Assembly: GCA_030654555.1 (NCBI GenBank)
Contig: JAURXG010000133.1
Location: 1 to 10,481 of the forward strand
Length of the DNA stretch: 10,481 bases
Direction of reading: 5' to 3'
Source of the DNA: Aquabacterium sp.
Lineage (GTDB): Bacteria; Pseudomonadota; Gammaproteobacteria; Burkholderiales; Burkholderiaceae_C
Below the pieces are notes generated by a model. The model did not search any database. It was not told the origin of the DNA and worked only from the letters and a program-made list of their open reading frames with translations. Positions 5,332 through 10,481 of the stretch are shown piece after piece (position 1 is the stretch's first letter; every line of letters begins with the position of its first letter). Made by a program: the position numbers and the translations under genes.

Positions 5332-7473
5332 GTGACAGCACTTACCGCGGGTGCCCGGGGCCGGCCCAAGGGCGCTAAAACCCGCGTCTTGCGCAGCAGC
5401 CAGGCGCTGGGCGTGCAGCACTTCGCCTTTCTGCGCGCATGGCTGCAGGGCCTGGACCTGAAGACGGCCTGGGATCGCTACCTGGCGTTTGCCGAGGCCA
5501 GCTCGGACCGACGCCATATCGAACGCCGCCGCGCCGAGCTGCTGGCCCAGGTGCTGCAGGACGGGCATCAGATCAACCTGACCCTGCCCGAGCCCGAACG
5601 CATCACCGACGCGCTGCGGCGGCTGGCCCAGGGCGCGCCCATACCCGCCGCCACCGCCCTGCCCTCGCTCGAAGACTTCGCCCAGGCCCAGGGCTTCGAC
5701 CCCGACCAGTTCAGCCAAGCCGACCTGCTGTGCGAATACCAGGCCTTCTACGGTCTGGACGGCCCCGGCGACACCGACGACGGGGCGTCGGGCAACGGCC
5801 CGGCCATCGTTGCGGCCGAGACCACCCAGCCCGATCTGCGGGCGCAATTGCGGGCGCTCAACCAGCTGGAGGCGTTGCTGGCTCGCCAGCCCCAGCCCGA
5901 CGACCGCATCGACCTGTGGTTCGCTGCGACCACCCTGCCCCGCCTGAAAGCCGTGGGCGCGGGCACCTTGGGCGCCCTGCTCGACCACATCGACGTGCAT
6001 GGCCACGGCTGGTTCAAGCGCGTGCGCGGACTGGGCGCCACACGCGCCGCCGCGGTGGTGGCCTGGCTGGCACCGCTGGCCCTGGCCTGGGGACGGCCGC
6101 TGCGCGACCGTGCGCTCGAGCCACCACAGCGCCTGCGGGCGCTGCACTCGGCCACGCTGCGCGGGCTGGTGATGGCGCCCCGGTTTGCCGTCGTGCCGCT
6201 GGCCCAGCTGGCGGTGCCGACGGCGCTGGGCGGCGGCGCGTCCGCTCCCGGCCTGTTTGCCAGCCGCATGGCCAACAGCCTCGGCGCGCAGGACGACCTG
6301 GGCGCCGTGCGCGCCTGGCTCAAGGCCTACGAGGAATCGCCCGCCACGCACCGGGCCTACAGCAAGGAGGTCGAGCGCTTCTACCTGTGGTGCCTGCACG
6401 TCCGGCGCAAACCGCTGTCGTCGGTGGATTCGACGGACTGCCAGGCCTACCGCGGCTTCCTGGCGCAAGTGCCCGAGGCCTGGGTTCAGCGCGCCCCCCT
6501 GCCCCGTGACGACCCCTCCTGGCGGCCCTTCCGCGGGCCGCTGAAACCCTCGTCGCAACGCTATGCGCTGGTGGTGGTGCAGACGCTGTTCGACGGCTTG
6601 CGCGACGCCAACTACCTGCTGGCCAACCCGATGGTCTCGGTGCGCAAGAAGGCCAACCTGCCCGAGCCGGCGATGAACATCGCCCGCTCTTTCGACGAAG
6701 CGGAATGGGCGTTCGTGATGGGCCAGCTCGATCGCGAGGAGGCCGACGCCCTGGCGCGCGGCGACCGCGCCCCGGCACGTCAAGCCGACGACGGCCGACC
6801 AGGGGCGCCCGCCGGGGCCGAGCAGCGCCGGCTGCGGCTGGTGCTGGAGTTGCTGAGCAGCACCGGCCTGCGGCTGGCCGAACTGGTGACCACCACCACC
6901 GCGTCGGTCGAGTCGGTGCGGGTCGATGGCGCGGTGGGTGAGGGGGCCGTCGCCAGCATCGTCACCGTGGTCGGCAAGGGCCGCAAGCGGCGTCAGGTGC
7001 CGCTGGGTGACGACATCATCGCGCTGATGCAGTGCCACCATCAGGACGCCGCCACCTTGGGCGCCCTGCCCCAGGCGGTGCCGCTGGTCTGCACCTTGCG
7101 CCGGGGCGTCGGCCGCTGGGCCGACGCCGATGCCGCCGCGGGCGTGGTGCTGCGGCCGGCGGCATGGACTGCCCACCGGGCACTGGGCGCGAATGGGCTG
7201 TACCGTGCGCTCAAGCGATTCTTCCAGCGCATTGGCGATCGTGCGCGGGCCGTCGACGGGCTCTCGGCCGAGCGCATCCAGGCGGCATCCACGCATTGGC
7301 TGCGGCACACCTTCGGCCGGCAGGGTGCGGCCGCGGGGGTGCCGGTCGAGGTGCTGCAACAGGCCTTCGGCCATGCCAGCCTCAACACCACCACCACCTA
7401 CCTGACCACCGAACGCTCGCGCATGATCATCGAGTTGCGCAACGCCCGCGCGCGCCGCGCCTCGGGTCTGTAG
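5332..7473 (+). CDS. Large tyrosine recombinase/integrase with DUF3701-like region
   Basis: This 713-residue protein is a DNA cutting-and-joining enzyme of the phage-integrase superfamily. All catalytic residues are visible: Arg514 (TGLRLAE), Lys549 (GKGRKRR), His655 and Arg658 (HWLRH), His681 (FGHAS) and the nucleophile Tyr690. A SAM-like core-binding domain spans about 318-450. The N-terminal 300 residues are extra compared with ordinary integrases. They open with an AT-hook-like ARGRPKGAK (8-16) and contain, around 190-250, a DUF3701-like segment (DLWF, later KRVRGLGATRAAAVVAWL) that resembles a helix-hairpin-helix DNA-binding unit. The GTG at 5332 is chosen because it follows a compact promoter and AGGCG; in-frame codons upstream to 5221 overlap promoter elements. 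It converges on parB. On a plasmid it may resolve multimers or drive integration; no attachment site could be identified. Confidence 0.9.
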   Translation: MTALTAGARGRPKGAKTRVLRSSQALGVQHFAFLRAWLQGLDLKTAWDRYLAFAEASSDRRHIERRRAELLAQVLQDGHQINLTLPEPERITDALRRLAQGAPIPAATALPSLEDFAQAQGFDPDQFSQADLLCEYQAFYGLDGPGDTDDGASGNGPAIVAAETTQPDLRAQLRALNQLEALLARQPQPDDRIDLWFAATTLPRLKAVGAGTLGALLDHIDVHGHGWFKRVRGLGATRAAAVVAWLAPLALAWGRPLRDRALEPPQRLRALHSATLRGLVMAPRFAVVPLAQLAVPTALGGGASAPGLFASRMANSLGAQDDLGAVRAWLKAYEESPATHRAYSKEVERFYLWCLHVRRKPLSSVDSTDCQAYRGFLAQVPEAWVQRAPLPRDDPSWRPFRGPLKPSSQRYALVVVQTLFDGLRDANYLLANPMVSVRKKANLPEPAMNIARSFDEAEWAFVMGQLDREEADALARGDRAPARQADDGRPGAPAGAEQRRLRLVLELLSSTGLRLAELVTTTTASVESVRVDGAVGEGAVASIVTVVGKGRKRRQVPLGDDIIALMQCHHQDAATLGALPQAVPLVCTLRRGVGRWADADAAAGVVLRPAAWTAHRALGANGLYRALKRFFQRIGDRARAVDGLSAERIQAASTHWLRHTFGRQGAAAGVPVEVLQQAFGHASLNTTTTYLTTERSRMIIELRNARARRASGL

Positions 7474-7490
7474 GCCGCCCGGCCACGCGC

Positions 7491-7526
7491 GCAGCGGCCA
7501 GCGGGCAGCGGGCAGCGGCGGGCAGC
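7491..7526. repeat. Short imperfect tandem repeat (GGGCAGC units)
   Basis: Just after the integrase stop the heptamer GGGCAGC occurs three times, with a GGC insertion before the last copy and degenerate copies (GGCCAGC) in front. It lies immediately before the terminator/palindrome. It may be only slippage-prone filler, or part of the neighbouring palindromic site. Confidence 0.4.
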
Positions 7527-7554
7527 AAAAAGGGGTTGGACCGTCCAACCCCTT
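7527..7554 (-). terminator. Intrinsic terminator of the parA-parB operon
   Basis: Read on the minus strand, 43 nt beyond the parB stop, a GC-rich stem with arms GGGGTTGGAC and GTCCAACCCC runs directly into TTTTT (the A-run at 7527-7531 on the plus strand). Two A-T pairs extend the stem to 12 bp. This is a textbook factor-independent terminator for parB. In the plus direction the stem is followed only by TT, so termination of the integrase message would be weaker. Confidence 0.7.
7532..7552. promoter_or_regulatory. parS: Candidate parS site, copy 1 (21-bp odd palindrome)
   Basis: The arms GGGGTTGGAC and GTCCAACCCC flank a single central C. The identical 21 bases recur at 8255-8275 inside parB. 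An odd-length palindrome with a central C/G resembles in form, though not in sequence, the operator of the ParB-like protein KorB. ParB partners normally bind palindromes close to parAB. The parS identity is inferred from location and duplication, not from a known consensus. Confidence 0.6.
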
Positions 7555-7597
7555 CAGCGTCAAGGCGGCGTCGCCGCCCAGGTGAGACTTTTCGGGA

Positions 7598-8701
7598 TCA
7601 GCCCGCCCTGCCCGGCCCGGCCAGGAACTGCTCCACCGCATCGGCCAGCGCACGACGCTGGTCTTGCGGCAACGCCTTGGCAAAGCGCACCACCGTGTGC
7701 CCGCTGGGATCGCTGGACACCACCGCCACCTGACGCCCGGCCAGCCGGATGCCGATGTCCGCCGGTGTCGTGCGCGCCGCAACCGGCGCCCCGTCGGCCA
7801 GCGCCTCGAAGATCTGCTTGGGCGTGCGCTTGTCGACCTGCGACTTCAGGGCCCGTGCGCGTGCCACCAGCCCTTCGGGGTCACGCTGCTGCGCGTCGGC
7901 CAGCGGCTTGGCCCAACGGTACTGCAGGTCCAGCGGCGACCGGAAAGCCTGCACCACGGCCAGTGGCAGCCGGGCCAGCGACAAGGCCTTGCCGATGTCG
8001 CCGAGGTCACGCCCGATGGCCTGGGCCAGCTGGCGGTTCGACGGGTAAAGCCCCTGGTCCAGCGCCCGCGCGTACATCATCCCCTGCTCCCACGCCGACA
8101 AATCCTTGCGCGACCGGTTCTCGCGCTCCATCTCGACGAAGAGCTGCTGCTCGGCCAGGTTCTCGACCAGCGCGAGCACCGGCAGGCCCAGCTCGAGGCA
8201 GGCGCGATGGCGACGGTGGCCAAAGACGATCTCGAACTGCTCGAGCGCGGCCGGGGGGTTGGACCGTCCAACCCCGCCCTCGACCAACGCCGTCCGCGCC
8301 AGGCCGCCGCCCGTCGGTGCCACCCCGGCTGCCAGCACCGGCCGCACCTTGATCGGCTGCACGTTGCCGCCGGCGGCGGCGATGTCGGCTTTCAGCGCCA
8401 GGAAACCCGCGTCCTGGTAGCTGTCGTCATGCCGGTTGGCCCAGACCGACACCCGGACCGTGGCCGGGTCGAGCCGGCGGGTGGGCAGGGCGCCTTCGAA
8501 GCCGGCCAGCCGCTCCCGCAAAGCCTCCGCTTCCTTGACCGCCGCCGACTGCGCCGTCATGAACTGCAGCATCGACCCTGGCGCCGTCTTGGCCTTGGCC
8601 GCATCGGCGTCGCTGCCGACCACCCCGTCGGGCAGGGGCGTGCGGGCCGGCGCCGGGGGCAGGTGGATCAAGCCGGCTTTTTCGAGCAGTTTTTTCGCCA
8701 T
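7598..8701 (-). CDS. parB: ParB family partition protein
   Basis: This 367-residue centromere-binding partner of ParA would load on parS and spread or slide as a CTP-dependent clamp. Around 73-95 is the segment RRLDPATVRVSVWANRH, typical of plasmid ParB proteins. The nucleotide-binding GHRRHRA is at 161-167, followed by ENRSRKDLSAWEQG at 194-207. A helix-turn-helix lies at about 218-245 (SNRQLAQAIG onwards). The C-terminal 50 residues would be the dimer domain. Residues 126-153, between the strand PIKVRPVL and the strand FEIVFGHRR, form a loop partly encoded by the second palindrome copy (peptide GVGRSNPP). AGGAG lies 7 nt before the ATG, and the gene starts 14 nt after parA stops, so the two share an mRNA. 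A terminator follows. Confidence 0.93.
   Translation of the reverse strand: MAKKLLEKAGLIHLPPAPARTPLPDGVVGSDADAAKAKTAPGSMLQFMTAQSAAVKEAEALRERLAGFEGALPTRRLDPATVRVSVWANRHDDSYQDAGFLALKADIAAAGGNVQPIKVRPVLAAGVAPTGGGLARTALVEGGVGRSNPPAALEQFEIVFGHRRHRACLELGLPVLALVENLAEQQLFVEMERENRSRKDLSAWEQGMMYARALDQGLYPSNRQLAQAIGRDLGDIGKALSLARLPLAVVQAFRSPLDLQYRWAKPLADAQQRDPEGLVARARALKSQVDKRTPKQIFEALADGAPVAARTTPADIGIRLAGRQVAVVSSDPSGHTVVRFAKALPQDQRRALADAVEQFLAGPGRAG
8255..8275. promoter_or_regulatory. parS: Candidate parS site, copy 2, inside the parB coding sequence
   Basis: This is identical over 21 bases to 7532-7552 but with unrelated flanks and no T-run, so a terminator role cannot explain this copy. It encodes part of GVGRSNPP in a variable loop of ParB. 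Keeping a perfect palindrome in frame within a gene argues for selection on DNA binding. It is probably a ParB loading site about 720 bp from copy 1. Confidence 0.6.
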
Positions 8702-8715
8702 GTTTCAACTCCTGG

Positions 8716-9912
8716 TCATTGGCCGCGTGCCGCCGCCGCCTGCTGCTGCCACACCGAGCGCACCGAGCCTTCGATGTAGGACACGAAGGTGTCGTAGGCA
8801 TCACGGGCGCGCTTGAAGGTCTTGGCACTGCCGTCGTAGCGCGAGATGTCGTACACCGTGCCGAACTCGGCGCTGGTGGTCGCCGTCACCGCGGTCTTCG
8901 GGATCTCCACCGGCAGCACCTTCTCGGCATAGGTCGAGCCGATCCACTGGCGCACGATGTTGCTGGCCGCGTCGCTGGAATCCACCCGCGCCAGCAGCAC
9001 GTGGATGAAGTCGAAGGACTTGCTCAGCCCGCGCTTGGTGATCAGCTCGCTGGTGAGGTCGGCAAACAGGCTCCAGAACTGCGAGGCCGAGGCAAAGTCC
9101 AGCGCATTGGGCGGCAGCGGCATGATGATGCCGTTGGAGGCCATGAAGGCATTGATCGTGGTGTACGACAAGGCAGGGGGGGTGTCGATCACGATCACGT
9201 CGTAGTCGGCGCGCACGTCGTCGATGCCCAGGTCGAGCACACGCCAGAACTCGAAGCCGGGCTCCTGGGTCTGCCGCGCGGGCAGGGCGAACTCGGCGCC
9301 GAACAGCACGGGCGCCGCCGCCACCAGGTCGATGCCGTCCCAGTAGGTGGGCCGGATCGCGTAGCGGATCGAGGTCTCGCTGCCCATCGCCAGCGGCAGG
9401 ATGGTGTCGTTCTCTTCCACCTCGGTATCGGGCAGGATGCCGAACAAGGTGGTCAGCGAGCCCTGCGGGTCGGTGTCGATCACCAGCACCTTGTGGCCCA
9501 GCAGTGTCAGCCCCTGCGCCAGCGTGACGGCGGTGGTGGTCTTGGACACGCCGCCCTTGAAGTTGCCGATGGCGATCGTCACGGCTTCAGCGCCGGCCGG
9601 GCGCAGGCCGTCGCGGCGGTATTCGCGGATCCAGATGCGCGCCTCGGCCAGGCTGAACTCGCGCCGGCTGCCCGACGTATTGAGCCGGCCCGCCGGCAGG
9701 TCGCCACGGCTCATGCGGTGGCTGAGCGAGCCCTTCTCGATGCCGCACATCGCAGCCAGCTGGCTCAGGTTGAAGATCGGCGGCGACTTGCGCGCGGTGG
9801 GCGCCAGCATCGCCGATCGGATCTCGGTCATCATCGCCACGGCCCGCTCGGCCTGGTCGGCAATGCCCTGCAAGGTGATCGGCTTGGGTGGTTTGATCGT
9901 GATGGGTTCCAA
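8716..9912 (-). CDS. parA: ParA family partition ATPase with N-terminal DNA-binding domain
   Basis: This 398-residue protein has type Ia ParA layout. Residues 46-100 form a winged or MerR-like helix-turn-helix (LSQLAAMCGIEKGSLSHRM followed by REFSLAEARIWI), expected to bind the par promoter and autoregulate. The deviant Walker A is FKGGVSKTT at 118-126, DTDPQGS follows at 146-152, and Walker B VIVIDTPP is at 239-246. The ATPase binds the nucleoid non-specifically and moves the ParB-parS complex. The start is a TTG at 9912, supported by GGAG with a 7-nt spacer; the next Met codons (27, 28) would remove part of the N-terminus. It is the first gene of parA-parB. A possible -35 TTGACA lies at 9977-9982 on this strand, but no good -10 follows. 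Confidence 0.93.
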   Translation of the reverse strand: MEPITIKPPKPITLQGIADQAERAVAMMTEIRSAMLAPTARKSPPIFNLSQLAAMCGIEKGSLSHRMSRGDLPAGRLNTSGSRREFSLAEARIWIREYRRDGLRPAGAEAVTIAIGNFKGGVSKTTTAVTLAQGLTLLGHKVLVIDTDPQGSLTTLFGILPDTEVEENDTILPLAMGSETSIRYAIRPTYWDGIDLVAAAPVLFGAEFALPARQTQEPGFEFWRVLDLGIDDVRADYDVIVIDTPPALSYTTINAFMASNGIIMPLPPNALDFASASQFWSLFADLTSELITKRGLSKSFDFIHVLLARVDSSDAASNIVRQWIGSTYAEKVLPVEIPKTAVTATTSAEFGTVYDISRYDGSAKTFKRARDAYDTFVSYIEGSVRSVWQQQAAAARGQ

Positions 9913-10152
9913 CGCAGAGCTCCAGGTTGTACGCGCCGCGCATCTTTGACATGCATCGGCTTGCTGGTGCGTATTCTGTCAAGCGAGGCGTGGTGTGCAA
10001 AGCGATTCCGGTGATTTCTGGCTTCGGTTTGCGGATCGGCCTGCTCCAACTTGCTTGCCGCTGCTTTGGAGATTTCAGATTCTTTCAACTCCTTCAATAC
10101 CTTTAGGCATCGAAAAACTCAACCGCATCAAGGACTTGCTGCATTCCAAGTG

Positions 10153-10248
10153 AGTGGATACAGGATCGAGCGGAGAGTTTTCAGGGGATTGGCGGTGTGG
10201 ATGCAGGGGCTTGCGTGTGGCTTTGCGGGTGCATCGGTGAGTGGATTC
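10153..10248 (+). repeat. Three spaced DnaA-box-like / iteron-like repeats
   Basis: The core GTGGAT starts at 10154, 10197 and 10241, so the spacing is 43 and then 44 bp, near four helical turns. Downstream bases partly agree (ACAGG, GCAGG, TCGGG), giving a loose consensus GTGGATNCRGG. The nine-mers resemble the complement of the DnaA box (TGTGGATAA) with two to three mismatches each, all in the same orientation. They sit beside the AT-richer patch. The sequences are degenerate, so chance is possible. Confidence 0.35.
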
Positions 10249-10303
10249 GGGGGCGTTGGCGCTTCCATGGATGCCGATGGTGCCGTTGGCTATGGTGCGA
10301 GGT

Positions 10304-10399
10304 CGAGGGTGCCGGGTGGCCGGATACCTCCGTGTCCTCCGGCCGGGCTGCGCCCGACCTCCCCATTTACCTGCGGTATCCGGCCACCCGGCACCCTCG
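10304..10399. repeat. Perfect 25-bp inverted repeat with 46-bp spacer
   Basis: The arms 10304-10328 and 10375-10399 are exact reverse complements; each contains GTGCCGGGTGGCC or its complement. The 46-base spacer contains a nested hairpin, GGGC-TGC-GCCC, around 10344-10354. Outside the arms identity stops abruptly. It could be a recombination or origin structure, a small mobile repeat element, or a strong terminator lacking a T-run. It contains no gene. Confidence 0.75.
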
Positions 10400-10427
10400 G
10401 CCCGGACACACCTGCGCACATTGACCC

Positions 10428-10481
10428 ATGTCGAGCGCATCGATGACGCCCGTGATGATCGAGCGTTGGGGTGGGCTGGCG
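10428..10481 (+). CDS. Possible start of a gene running off the window
   Basis: An ATG at 10428 opens 18 codons that stay open to the window edge, beginning MSSASMTPVMIERW; a second ATG at 10443 is in frame. There is no strong ribosome binding site; a weak GAG lies about 8 nt before the second ATG. Its place beyond an origin-like region on a parAB replicon would suit a replication initiator, but nothing in 18 residues identifies it. It could be chance. Confidence 0.25.
   Translation, partial: MSSASMTPVMIERWGGLA

Larger units (their letters stand above)
9913..10427. other. Non-coding origin-like region upstream of parA
   Basis: About 515 bases hold no convincing gene on either strand. They contain an AT-richer patch (about 10060-10150) that contrasts with the rest of the window, three GTGGAT-cored repeats (10153-10248) and a perfect 25-bp inverted repeat (10304-10399). 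Nearer parA, TTGACA (9946-9951) and TGTCAA (9977-9982) form a separated inverted pair that could be an autoregulatory operator or -35 sequence. The setting next to parAB suggests a replication origin or par control region. No Rep gene is seen, and a start-like ATG at 10428 may open one. Confidence 0.5.

Noticed and set aside
7563..7577. GGCGGCG-T-CGCCGCC palindrome as integrase terminator
   Set aside because: The T-run (7588-7591) begins 11 bases after the stem, too far for an intrinsic terminator; simple GC palindromes are common in this DNA.
9831..10097. 88-codon minus-strand frame (TTG start, KELKESEIS...) ahead of parA
   Set aside because: Its last 27 codons overlap parA out of frame and the start is weak; the Lys/Glu-rich beginning just reflects the AT-richer patch.
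10051..10446. 131-codon plus-strand frame in the origin-like region
   Set aside because: It crosses the 25-bp inverted repeat and the spaced repeats, has no recognisable motif and has Gly/Pro-rich low-complexity composition.
1..10481. CRISPR arrays, tRNA or rRNA genes, insertion sequences
   Set aside because: No regularly spaced direct repeats of CRISPR type, no tRNA-like cloverleaf or rRNA sequence, and no transposase motif was recognised on either strand.

Overview
The window is GC-rich DNA (roughly two thirds G+C by eye) with Burkholderiales-like codon use. Its HoxK reads, from memory, as nearly collinear with that of Cupriavidus necator. A ParA/ParB pair, an unusual tyrosine recombinase and an origin-like non-coding stretch sit a few kilobases from a membrane-bound [NiFe] hydrogenase operon. 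I infer a hydrogen-oxidising betaproteobacterium and a secondary replicon (megaplasmid or chromid) carrying hox genes. The species cannot be told from this window.

Layout. Minus strand, 1-1492: start of a hydrogenase operon, hoxK (small subunit, complete) then hoxG (large subunit, first 126 codons only). A sigma-54-like promoter and a leader hairpin lie upstream. Plus strand, 1824-3747: a tightly spaced pair encoding a short-chain dehydrogenase/reductase and an Old Yellow Enzyme-type flavin oxidoreductase with His where relatives carry Cys. Minus strand, 3794-5056: a single gene for a nucleoside-deoxyribosyltransferase-like (DRHyd) domain joined to a TPR/'TRAFs-binding' helical region. This is the bacterial relative of the regulatory core of animal ASK/MAP3K kinases and a candidate stress or immunity protein. 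It has a good sigma-70-type promoter. Plus strand, 5332-7473: a 713-residue tyrosine recombinase with an AT-hook-like N-terminus and a DUF3701-like region, preceded by an AT-rich palindrome over its likely -10. Minus strand, 7598-9912: parA-parB. From 9913 to 10427 there is no convincing gene, but there are DnaA-box-like repeats, an AT-rich patch and a perfect 25-bp inverted repeat. A possible CDS starts at 10428 and runs off the end.

The most striking DNA signal is one odd-length 21-bp palindrome present twice in identical form: once between the integrase and parB, where it also forms an intrinsic terminator for parAB, and once inside the parB reading frame. It is the natural parS (ParB-binding) candidate.

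How the genes relate: hoxKG would feed electrons from H2 into the respiratory chain. ParA, ParB, the twin palindromes and the non-coding region at the right edge would form the maintenance module, with the recombinase possibly helping to resolve multimers or integrate. The SDR-OYE pair and the DRHyd-TPR gene are accessory cargo between the two.
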